Assembly (NCBI GenBank): GCA_964615305.1
Contig: CAZTNA010000001.1
Location: forward strand, 124,001 to 188,000
Length of the DNA stretch: 64,000 bases
Origin: Bog-950 sp964615305
Lineage (GTDB): Bacteria > Bacteroidota > Bacteroidia > Chitinophagales > LD1
Direction: 5' to 3'
Part shown: piece after piece, positions 35,526 through 43,900 of the stretch
How the letters are laid out: the number at the start of each line of letters is the position of its first letter
How positions within the stretch are numbered: the stretch's first letter is position 1
The notes under the pieces: model-generated
Told to the model about the DNA's origin: nothing
Database searches by the model: none
Seen by the model: only the letters and a program-made list of their open reading frames with translations
Made by a program: the position numbers and the translations under genes

Positions 35526-35580
35526 AAATGAATCAATTAAGCAAAAACACCATTTTTTAACCTTTCAAAACCCAAACAAT

Positions 35581-36516
35581 ATGCCAGTAATAACTCGCAA
35601 ATTGCCCGACAGCACACCTACGCGCAGGGCAGCCCTTAAAACCGCTAAAGCCAAAAGAACCAGCAGCCCTATAGCCACCGATGTGCTACGCGCTACTACC
35701 ATTACCGCTTTAGATACCAAGCAACCCGTTTTTGAAACCAAATGCGCGGCCATAGATGTGGCTATTGTAAATGCTACTACCGCCAATGCACTTAAAGACA
35801 AAACCAAAGCCGATTTGCATTTACACAGCTCGCATTTTATTATGGTGTTTAACCTGATGGTAAGGCGCGGCAAAGCACAGCCGCAAGACCGCGGTTACTA
35901 TGGCCTGGATATTAGCAGCGAAGCCCTACCGCCCATGGATACCGAAGCCGAACTGAAACAGGTAGCCGAAAACATAGTAACCGGTGAAGCCAACCGTGTA
36001 GCTGCCGGGGGCACCGCTATGAGCAACCCCACAGCCGCAGAAGTAGGCACGCTGCTTACCGCATGGTATCCGCTGTTAGATGCCGCCAGCGAAAAAGGCG
36101 ACCTGCTGGATGCCGCCCGCGAACAGATAAGCGACCATACCGATGAAATAGACCAACTCATACTACGCCTTTGGGACGAGGTAGAAAGCTACTACAACAA
36201 CGAAACCATTGAAAGCAAACGCGCCAACTCCCGCGAGTGGGGCGTAACGTACGAAAGCAGCGGCAAGCCAACCGATATTACGCTTACCGTGCTAACTGCC
36301 GGGGGCAAACCGGCTGTAGGTTTAGATGTAAAACTGCCTCAGGGCCGCGTAACCCGCACCACCGATGCCGAAGGCAAAGTGCAAATGACCACCACCCTGA
36401 ACGGTGAACTAACTATAGAAGTAATAACCGACCCGGTAACCGAAGCTGTGTTTACCACTAAAATAAATGTAACCGAAGGCGTGCCTTACACCGGCACTAT
36501 TACATTGCCGGCTTAG
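35581..36516 (+). CDS. Conserved Bacteroidota protein of unknown function with C-terminal Ig-like/carboxypeptidase-regulatory-like domain
   Basis: 311 aa. No signal peptide: the N-terminus is basic ('MPVITRKLPDSTPTRRAALKTAKAKRTSS'). Residues ~30-215 are mostly helical ('MDTEAELKQVAENIVTGEANRVAAGG', 'DQLILRLWDEVESYYNNETIESKRANSR'). From ~230 a beta-sandwich follows: 'ITLTVLTAGGKPAVGLDVKL' and 'VTRTTDAEGKVQMTTTLNGELTIEV', as in Cna-B/CarboxypepD_reg domains. Its codons look more GC-rich than neighbouring housekeeping genes, consistent with accessory DNA. I do not recognise the helical part. It sits immediately upstream of the transposon-like left end. Confidence 0.75.
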   Translation: MPVITRKLPDSTPTRRAALKTAKAKRTSSPIATDVLRATTITALDTKQPVFETKCAAIDVAIVNATTANALKDKTKADLHLHSSHFIMVFNLMVRRGKAQPQDRGYYGLDISSEALPPMDTEAELKQVAENIVTGEANRVAAGGTAMSNPTAAEVGTLLTAWYPLLDAASEKGDLLDAAREQISDHTDEIDQLILRLWDEVESYYNNETIESKRANSREWGVTYESSGKPTDITLTVLTAGGKPAVGLDVKLPQGRVTRTTDAEGKVQMTTTLNGELTIEVITDPVTEAVFTTKINVTEGVPYTGTITLPA

Positions 36517-36537
36517 TGTGTTGGTTTGAAGTAAAAA

Positions 36538-36570
36538 GAAGCCGTCTCAAAACTAATTGAGGCGGTTTTT
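36538..36570 (+). repeat. Left terminal inverted repeat (33 bp), also a terminator-like hairpin
   Basis: Begins GAAGCCGTCTCAAAACTA and is matched at 31 of 33 positions by the reverse complement of 40822-40854. It can also fold on itself (CCGTCTCA/TGAGGCGG, 36542-36549 / 36558-36565) and is followed by T-rich DNA, so it may end transcription of the 311-aa gene. GCC/GTCTCAAA ends are typical of IS1182-like elements. Confidence 0.75.
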
Positions 36571-36611
36571 TTATGCAGGTATTTTGGCTGAGCAACTTAA
36601 AGAAGATGGTT

Positions 36612-36764
36612 TTAAGCCGCCATCTTCTTTAAGTTGTGAGGCATGGCGATAAGACCCGTTTCGATTTCTACTTTTTTCTTGCCTCTTATATTAAATCGTT
36701 TAAAGTTTTTGTTGTGTTTGAGGTTAGCAAACACAGGTTCTACATCGCAGCATCGTTTTTTTTC
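36612..36764 (-). pseudogene. IS1182-like transposase, C-terminal remnant
   Basis: On the minus strand an open frame ending at the TAA (36612-36614) encodes 'DVEPVFANLKHNKNFKRFN' and 'GKKKVEIETGLIAMPHNLKK', then 'MAA' and stop. This is the conserved end of IS1182/IS5-type DDE transposases ('VEPVFGxxKxNxxFxRF...Rxxxxxxxxxxxxxx-HNLxK'), including the glutamate (in 'VEPVF') of the DDE triad. Upstream of about 36764 the homology stops and repeats begin, so nine tenths of the gene is missing. The position just inside the left end fits a transposase read from right to left. Confidence 0.75.
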
Positions 36765-36830
36765 TCGCCCTTCGGCTGGCATACTTGCCAACGGGTTTCT
36801 CGTCCTTCGGTTGGCATCCTTGCCAACCGA
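36761..36830. repeat. Two 35-bp tandem repeats with a TTGGCA/TGCCAA hairpin
   Basis: 36761-36795 and 36796-36830 are alike at 30 of 35 positions. The second has a perfect hairpin GGTTGGCA-TCCT-TGCCAACC. A third, more diverged copy forms the start of the 76-bp repeat at 40581. No coding potential on either strand is convincing. Confidence 0.7.
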
Positions 36831-36875
36831 GTTTTTTCAAGAGTTAGTGCAGAAGGCTTAGAACAGCGGGCAGCG
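36800..36875. repeat. 76-bp direct repeat, left copy
   Basis: Identical at 73 of 76 positions to 40581-40656, in the same orientation. The two copies flank the 1130-aa fibre-like gene and its terminator (3.8 kb apart). Recombination between them would delete or duplicate that gene. Confidence 0.85.
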
Positions 36876-36924
36876 GGCGGTAGCGAAATGCGATTGATAT
36901 AGCTGCATGCGCCTACAAAAATTA

Positions 36925-36967
36925 AAAAGGGCTACCGGTATATTTGCTATTACCGGTAACCCCTTTT
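36925..36967 (-). terminator. Bidirectional-type terminator after the 1130-aa fibre gene
   Basis: Stem AAAAGGG-C-TACCGGTA / TACCGGTA-A-CCCCTTTT (36925-36940 / 36951-36967) with a 10-base loop. On the minus strand it is followed by a T-rich stretch. It lies 20 bp beyond the stop of the minus-strand fibre gene. Confidence 0.8.
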
Positions 36968-36987
36968 GTATTTTTCTAATAGAATGT

Positions 36988-39900
36988 TTAATCTTTATAT
37001 TTTAGATAAAGTGCTTTATTTTTTTCGTTTTCTCTAACTGTACGTTCATACAAATCGGGCATTGTTTCTTTCCATACGGCCAAATTCTTTTCGTAGGTTT
37101 TGGTGCTTTCTGCATTTTCTTTGGCAAAGTAGTCTTGTAACTTTTTCTTTTGTTCGTCTGTTACTTTTAGCTCGCTAAGAATAGAGGCCGAAATTTGACC
37201 GGCAGGTTCTGTTCTTTGTGCGTTTTGTTTTGGTGCAATAGCTTGCCAGTTAAAGCTGAAGTTTTTTGAGGCCGTTACTTTAAATCCGGTTTCACTTACC
37301 TCGCTGATGTAGTATGAGCCATCGTGTTCTGAGGTGGGAGTAATAGTAACAAAGGGTTTATTGCTGCCGCATTGTTGTTTAAAACTTGCATCAAAAGCCA
37401 CCCATTGTCCTGATTGTGCGCTTCCAAATTCCTCGTTATTGCGTTGGATAACTGTTTCCATTTCTTGTATTTTGCTGCGGTTATATTTTACACCGGTAAG
37501 CGCCAGCACAGCCGCAGAATAAATATTTACTCCGCTAAAGGCATTGTCCTGAATATAATCCGGAGATTCATCGAGCATTACCCCTAAAGTTAGCTGAGGT
37601 TTATATTTGGTTTCATATCCTTCTACAAAGTCTTTGGTTTCGCCTTTGTATCTGTAAAAGGTTGGTTTTATTTTGTCTATATCGGCCATTACATATTCGT
37701 ACAATCCATTGTCTAGAGGGGTAATATCTTTTTTTGTTTCTCTGCGTGAGGTATTGGTGTGGTAATCGGCATATACGTAATACCAATCGCGGTTGGACTG
37801 CCCAAGGTAGCCGTAACCTACACTACCATAATCATAGTTCATGGGTAAGATGCGGTTACCATCGCTTACCGACCATGCCTCCATGTAACCGGAAAGATAC
37901 CCGGAATGCGTACCGGTGTTGTTATCTCCCCAGTTTACGTAGCGCCCTTGTATTGTTTGATCGCTGTAAAATGAGCCAGCGTTATAGGTTCTTACCCAGG
38001 TGCCATCACTCATATAAAACCCACGGCCCCAATCTTGCCAATATACTCCGGTGTTCCCTTGCGGCCTAAACCAATTGTTGGCATATACCGAACTCATTTG
38101 CGAAGCACTGTTGGGGTCCAGGTAGTAGCCGGTATTATTTAAGTCATAAATGAATGGTTGAAAGCTAACCCCATCGCCACGGATTCTAAAGTATTCGCTG
38201 CCGCTTCCAAGTACCCTAAAAGCATAGCTAGCACCACTTCCTAATCGAATATCTTGTCCGTAATCGTATCCTCCTTTGTTTAATATCAGCCCCCAATCGT
38301 TGTTACTTTGGTTCTCTGCATAAATTACAGCATCGGTATTTCCTATACTACCACCTCCTACACATAAAGTTCCATTAGTTACATAATCTAGAAATTGACC
38401 AGCAGTGGCTCGCAGGTTGCCGCTAACCCCTACAGAGTGCCCCAGATCTGAAGAGGTGTTAAATTGCATGTGACGGCTCCCGGTTAAGTAGTATTGCGAC
38501 CAGCCCCAGTTTTGGTAGTATGTACCCCCGTTACCACCCCCATCAAACATCAGATTGGCATGTGAGGTGCTTTGCCCCAATAACACGCCATAGTACCCAT
38601 TTTTAGCACCGGCAAGTCCTATACTGCCATAGGTGGTAGGCGCATCGGTTATTGCGCCATAGGTGCCTATTCGTCCGGTTCCGCTTATCCAAAAATTTGC
38701 GCTTTGAGCTCCACCATATTGGTTTTGTATATAGTTGTTGTTGCCAGAAGCCAAAGCAAAGTCGCTGGCGGTGTAGCCGTCCAGCAAATCTGCGTTCATG
38801 CCCGACCCCGTGCCATCGTTGGTATCGTCCCAAATGGTTTTCCAGCCGGTCCAGCCGGCATTATTATACACTCCTAAGCGGTACCGTAACGAGTTACCCC
38901 CGTAAGCCGGTGCGTAAGGAGCATAAAGTTGTAAAGTTCCGCCATCGTTCGGGTAGGTACCTATGTTCACTACTGAGCCATATTCGGGCCAACCATCTGC
39001 TGCTCTTACAAACGAAGCAGAAATGGCCTGAGGAAAATCTCTTGGATTGGTAGATGCAGACCAAGTGTATTGCGGTTTAGCTTCCAGTTCAGTATGGTTG
39101 TGGCTGTCATCGGCAACTACCGTGGCATTGATGGGCCCTGAAACATCACCGGCTAAGTTGGGTACATCACCGGCAGAGAGTGTAGTGCCAGATATTACCT
39201 GCCCTTGTGCGTTTGTGGTTACTTTGGTGTAAGTGCCGGCTGTGCCTACGTTAGCCATGCTGATAGTTCCTGAAGAGGTAATAGGCCCACCGGTTAAGCC
39301 GGTTCCGGTGTTTACTTGTGTAACCGTGCCTCCCGGGTTAGAAGAAGCAATGGTAATAGTGTTGCCGCTTTCGGTTAATGAGACATTGCTGCCTGCTTGC
39401 AAAGTTACCGGTGTGCTGCCGCTGGTGTTAGAGTTAATTAAGGAAGTAGAAGCGGTACCCGCTCCTACGGTTAATGCGCCCTCGTTGCTTACGCTGCCAT
39501 CCACCTCGGTGCCGGTTACCGTAAAGTTAGGGTAGGTGCCGCTTACTGAGTTTATGCCTGCGCCTGTTATGCTCACTGTTTGGTCGGGGGCGGTGTTTAC
39601 TAAGTTAAGGGTGCCTCCTAAAGCTACGTTTCCCCCACCGCTTAAGCCCGTGCCTGTGTTAATAGTTACGCTGCTGTTTTGCAGGTTGGCATTGGGTAGT
39701 TGTGCCCATGCCGGGTTGCCGGATCCGTCTGTTACCCACGCCTGGTTGGCGTTTAAGCCCGTAGGGCCGGGTACTATCCCTTTTTGATTAAGGGCATTGG
39801 TGGTTACATCTAACACTACATTGCCTCCGCCTATTACCTGGTTAGCTCCGTTTACTACTGTAACTGCCGAGCCTGTGCCGGGTACTATATCTTTGGTTAC

Positions 39901-40380
39901 TAAGTTGGCTGCCGATACTTTGTAGTTTTGGTTGGCTGTAACAAACCACCGTTGGGCCGTTTTGTTATACTGCAGGGTAATGCTCGAATTGCCCGCTATG
40001 CTTTCAAAATCTCCGCCCGTTAATGTGGATATAGAGTTAGCCGGTGTGCCCGATGCGTTGTTTTTTATGGTCATTACCTGGCTGGTGGTGTTTACCAAAG
40101 TGAGCATTTGACCATCGGCTCCGCTGGGTGGCACTAAGCCCAAAATGCTGAATGCGGCAGTAGGGCCCGATATGCGGTAGAAACTGTAGTTGCCGGTAAG
40201 GGCTATGTTGTCGTTATTGCCGTTTACCAGTGCAAGGGCAGCGCCTTCTCTAAGTGAAATGCTGCCGTCTATGTCTAATTTGCTCTTGGGGTTGTTGGTG
40301 CCTATACCTACATTGCTTTGCGCAATAAGCGAAGCAGAAAAGAAGATTACGGCAGCGGTGGAGAGGAAACGTTTTTTCAT
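36988..40380 (-). CDS. Tail-fibre-like surface protein with pyocin-knob and S74-like C-terminal region
   Basis: 1130 aa. Signal peptide 1-20 ('FLSTAAVIFFSASLIAQ'), then 'SNVGIGTNNPKSKLDIDG', the opening of Bacteroidota fibre proteins. Residues ~50-430 are Gly/Thr/Asn-rich beta repeats ('GTGLSGGGNVALGGTLNL', 'GTGLTGGPITSSGTISM'). About 437-545 resembles a pyocin-knob module ('WTGWKTIWDDTNDGTGSGMN', 'ADLLDGYTASDF'). Later come 'DLNNTGYYLDPNSAS' shufflon/tail-fibre blades. From ~880 'SRRETKKDITPLDNG' and 'KPTFYRYKGE' look like an S74 endosialidase-chaperone domain, but the SD..LK self-cleavage motif is altered (S-R-R-E-T-K-K). The last ~120 residues are charged and helical ('VTDEQKKKLQDYFAKENAES'). 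No T9SS sorting domain is present, so surface anchoring is unclear. Likely a trimeric adhesin. Confidence 0.8.
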   Translation of the reverse strand: MKKRFLSTAAVIFFSASLIAQSNVGIGTNNPKSKLDIDGSISLREGAALALVNGNNDNIALTGNYSFYRISGPTAAFSILGLVPPSGADGQMLTLVNTTSQVMTIKNNASGTPANSISTLTGGDFESIAGNSSITLQYNKTAQRWFVTANQNYKVSAANLVTKDIVPGTGSAVTVVNGANQVIGGGNVVLDVTTNALNQKGIVPGPTGLNANQAWVTDGSGNPAWAQLPNANLQNSSVTINTGTGLSGGGNVALGGTLNLVNTAPDQTVSITGAGINSVSGTYPNFTVTGTEVDGSVSNEGALTVGAGTASTSLINSNTSGSTPVTLQAGSNVSLTESGNTITIASSNPGGTVTQVNTGTGLTGGPITSSGTISMANVGTAGTYTKVTTNAQGQVISGTTLSAGDVPNLAGDVSGPINATVVADDSHNHTELEAKPQYTWSASTNPRDFPQAISASFVRAADGWPEYGSVVNIGTYPNDGGTLQLYAPYAPAYGGNSLRYRLGVYNNAGWTGWKTIWDDTNDGTGSGMNADLLDGYTASDFALASGNNNYIQNQYGGAQSANFWISGTGRIGTYGAITDAPTTYGSIGLAGAKNGYYGVLLGQSTSHANLMFDGGGNGGTYYQNWGWSQYYLTGSRHMQFNTSSDLGHSVGVSGNLRATAGQFLDYVTNGTLCVGGGSIGNTDAVIYAENQSNNDWGLILNKGGYDYGQDIRLGSGASYAFRVLGSGSEYFRIRGDGVSFQPFIYDLNNTGYYLDPNSASQMSSVYANNWFRPQGNTGVYWQDWGRGFYMSDGTWVRTYNAGSFYSDQTIQGRYVNWGDNNTGTHSGYLSGYMEAWSVSDGNRILPMNYDYGSVGYGYLGQSNRDWYYVYADYHTNTSRRETKKDITPLDNGLYEYVMADIDKIKPTFYRYKGETKDFVEGYETKYKPQLTLGVMLDESPDYIQDNAFSGVNIYSAAVLALTGVKYNRSKIQEMETVIQRNNEEFGSAQSGQWVAFDASFKQQCGSNKPFVTITPTSEHDGSYYISEVSETGFKVTASKNFSFNWQAIAPKQNAQRTEPAGQISASILSELKVTDEQKKKLQDYFAKENAESTKTYEKNLAVWKETMPDLYERTVRENEKNKALYLKYKD

Positions 40381-40580
40381 AATGATGTAGTTTGTAAAAT
40401 AATTAACAAATATTCAGCCAAATATTCTGTAAGTAATAATAAGAAGAAATATACAGCAGTGAGCCACAGGGCAAAAAATTTATTATCTCGATTTGTTGGG
40501 TTTACTAAGGGTGTAGCATTTTGGTTACAGTATTATCTTAAAAAAGACACAAGTAATTTGTTGTAAAGATCTACAGGTTT

Positions 40581-40656
40581 TCGTCCTCCGGTTGGTATCC
40601 TTGCCAATCGAGTTTTTTCAAGAGTTAGTGCAGAAGGCTTAGAACAGCGGGCAGCG
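40581..40656. repeat. 76-bp direct repeat, right copy
   Basis: Partner of 36800-36875 with three substitutions. It lies 200 bp upstream of the start of the 1130-aa gene. Confidence 0.85.
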
Positions 40657-40821
40657 TGTGGAGGGGAGAAGTTTTTTCATGCGAAAAATTTTGATTGTGC
40701 AATGTAGCAAAGATTACACAAGGGGAAATTAAGTTTCTGCTCCTCTGATATTAAAAGGAAGCAGTAAAATGCTACACAGAATTGTATTGACGATAGGGCT
40801 GGGGTGTAGTGATAACAAAAT

Positions 40822-40854
40822 AAAAACCGCCCCAACTAGTTTTGAGACGGCTTC
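40822..40854 (-). repeat. Right terminal inverted repeat (33 bp)
   Basis: Its reverse complement starts GAAGCCGTCTCAAAACTA and matches the left end (36538-36570) at 31 of 33 positions, the differences being A/G. It also folds as a terminator-like hairpin. It lies 56 bp beyond the stop codon of the 1180-aa gene and could serve as that gene's terminator. Confidence 0.75.
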
Positions 40855-40910
40855 ATTTTTTTGTACCCATGTTGGGTGTGTGCGCTAGATTTGAAAATAC
40901 GGGCGTTGGC

Positions 40911-43900
40911 CTATCTGGTTTTAGTCATTCGTTTCGTCTCTATGTTTTTGCCATCTATAACCAGTGTATAGCTGTATTGACCTTTGCTAAGGTTAGAGGC
41001 AAAGACGGTAACTATACCGTAGCTGTTTTGTAGTTCCATGGTTTTAATGGTGCGGCCAAGCATATCGGTAAAAATAAGTTGTGCGGCACCGCTGCCTTCG
41101 GGTATAAAATAGCTGATAGAAGTTTGCTCGGCAAACGGATTAGGCACGTTTTGCTCCAGCACTATTACCTGCATACTGCTTAGCTCTACACTAAGCTGAT
41201 GTGCAGCAGTGGTTGGTGTTTCGTTTTCATCGCGCTTGTTAGATTCTCCGCAGCAGCCGTTCAGGCGCTCTTCTAACTGTGTTAACCTGTCGGTAATTAC
41301 TTCTTCCAGCGAATCAATTTTGTGCTGCTGCTCTTTTACCGCGCCTATCAGCACGGGTATTATGCCAACGTAGTTTAAGCCCTTGTAGTCGTAAGCAGGC
41401 GAAGTTACCTCACCTCTTATGTTGCGTATTTCGGGGTGGCGTTCTGCTTTTACCAAAGCAGGTAATACCTGCTCTACTTCCTGCGCCAGCAAGCCGTATT
41501 GGTTGCCTTGGGCTAAACCCAGATGCGGAAAATCAGCGGTGCGGTATTCGTAGGTTTTAGGTTGCAGTTGCATAATGGCTTCTAAAGCAGTTTCGGGGCG
41601 AAGTGGGTTTATGTTTTGTTTTAGTTGTGCATCGCTGGTCCAGGTTACGGTGCCGGTGGCGTGTACATCGCCATCGAAGTATCCTGCGTAAGCCACAGGG
41701 CCCATCGCCAAGCTGTGCGCTTCGGCATATACACCTGTGCGGCTGCCTACGCTATCCAGCGCCTGAAACACACCGCCTACGTTTTGCACCGATGAACCCT
41801 GAGCCGAGCAAACAATACCGGCATTGGTGCTGCTGCTGTTAATGTAGTTGCTTTCGCCTGTAAAGGCAGCGTTATACAAATCGGCACTATCTACATAAGA
41901 TGAGAAGCCCACGTTTACACTGGGTGTATAACGCACGGCTTTGCCCAGCACACCTACGTTCATGCTGGTGCTGTTCATGCTTTCGCCACCTACACCTATT
42001 TGTATGCTGTTGTCGCCATCGGCTATGGCGTGTACACCTGCCTTGCCGCCTGTAAATTTACCTCCTATGCCATCGTCCTGACTGCTGCCGTTTACATATT
42101 TGCTATAGCCGTAAACAGCTACTACTTCGTTGGGGTTGGTATCGGTGTTGTAGGTGGCTTTTATTACCTCGCTGGTTTCGTCATAGTCCGATTCTACATT
42201 AACGGCTATGTCCCTATCGTGGTTTACCACGTTTACATAGCTGTTGGCGTCTGTTACCGGTATGCCTATATGGGTGCCGTTGTCGTAAATCTGGCTGTTT
42301 ACTAAAGTTTTATCGGTGGTGTTCCATTTTACCACATGGTTGCTATCGGCAGCGGTAGCATTGGTGCCTACTTTTAAGCTATCCAGTTCTTGTATGCCGC
42401 GAATGGCGATGGGGATGAGGCCGGTGTAGTTGAGAGCTTTGAGAGTGATTGTATCTTGAACAATAGTTCCCGATGTATCTAGAATTTGTGGCTGCATAAT
42501 ATCAACCACTAAATCGGGCAGCACTGTAGCCACTTGTTGCGATATAAGTCCATACTGTTTTTCTATGGGCAGGTTCATGGCGGGGTAGCTGCTCCCTTTA
42601 AAAAAATAACTTTTCGGATGCAATTGTTCTATAATAGAAAGAGCCCCTGTAATAGCTTGTATGCTGTCTTTGAGGGTGCTATCAGAAACAGGGATAACAG
42701 GGGTCATACCGGTTATGCGCCCTTGAAAGTATCCTGCGAAACCGGCATCGCATTTTCCGTCTCGTAGTACGGTAGCGGAGGCATATACTCCATAGTTATT
42801 GATATTACTGCCACACTGATTAGCTTCAAAAACACCGCCATAGTTTACGGGGGAGCCACTACCCTGCCCCATTACACCTACGCTATACTTAGTAAGCGTA
42901 AACCCTAAAGTAGTAGTTACTGACCAAAAGTTAGGTGGGTACTTTGCCTGACCAACTAAGCCAAAGTTGGCAAAAGCAGCATTCTGTGAAATTCCATACG
43001 CGCCAATGCCTACGTTGCCTGTGGTGCTTGTGTAACTAAAAGTGCCTACTGGCTGGTCGTTGTTGTTTACATGAACTTTTGTATTGCTAGAAGGTGATGT
43101 AGTATTTATTCCCACTCTTGTTCCGTTATCGTAAATCATACTGTTGTCAAATATCATGGAGCCACTATTACACCATTTGGCGAGTTTGTTTTGAGTAGGT
43201 GCGTTACATGTGCTGAGTGTGCCTGTAGGCGGTGCCTGCCATGTAGCATTACCGCTGCCGTCTGTTGTAAGTATATGTCCATTAGTTGGGTTTGCATTGT
43301 TCACTCTGTAACGAAAACTGCTATTCACCCCATCTATGTGTAAAGAAGCAGAGGGTGCTTTAGTTCCGATGCCAACTTTTATGTTGGTTCCGGTGTAACC
43401 GTTCTCATTATAGATTGCACCTAAAACAATGCTGTAACTTTGGGCTGCATAAGCATAAGCCCCGATAGCAGTGGCATACTCGTAAGTAGTAGTATTGGTA
43501 CCTACACGCGCTTGATAACCGACAGAGGTATTGTAGTTGCTGGTATTTTGGTTACCGCCCGCATAATAACCTACCGATACATTTCCATCACCGTATTGAC
43601 TACTACTTCCCGCTCCGCTGCCCAAAGATGAATTTTCTTTACCTGTAGAGTTGCTTCCTCCTGCATAACGACCTATGTAAGTATTATCATTGCCATCGAC
43701 AAATTGACCCGCTATTGCGCCAACGCAGGTATTTCGCTCGCCAGATAAAGAAAAACCCGAAGCTGCTTTGTAACCGACAAAAGTATTTTCTTCACCACCG
43801 TCATATTCACCAGCTTGCACACCAACGTAAATGTTGCTAAAGTCACCGTTGTGCCAAAGCACATAATCTTCATTTATCCTGTATCCTTTGTCATAAACTC

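Larger units (their letters stand above)
36538..40854. mobile_element. TIR-bounded segment with a transposase remnant and a fibre gene as passenger
   Basis: A 4.3-kb segment between 33-bp inverted repeats. Inside, from left to right, are the last ~50 codons of an IS1182-like transposase (minus strand), two 35-bp hairpin repeats, a 76-bp direct repeat copy, a terminator, the 1130-aa fibre-like gene, the second 76-bp copy, and the right inverted repeat. No complete transposase is present and no target-site duplication is obvious. It can be read as a decayed or non-autonomous transposon that carries a surface-protein gene, or as two IS remnants that happen to flank that gene. Confidence 0.5.
40381..40910. 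other. 530-bp region between the two fibre genes, repeats but no gene
   Basis: Contains the upstream region of the 1130-aa gene, the right copy of the 76-bp repeat (40581-40656), and the right inverted repeat (40822-40854). Short ORFs here have no coding character. The 40657-40821 stretch matches nothing I recognise; it could be what is left of the transposase 5' side, but no translation supports that. Confidence 0.6.

Noticed and set aside
36636..36902. Plus-strand ORFs in the repeat region
   Set aside because: They are opposite the transposase remnant and the hairpin repeats; the minus-strand reading has real homology.
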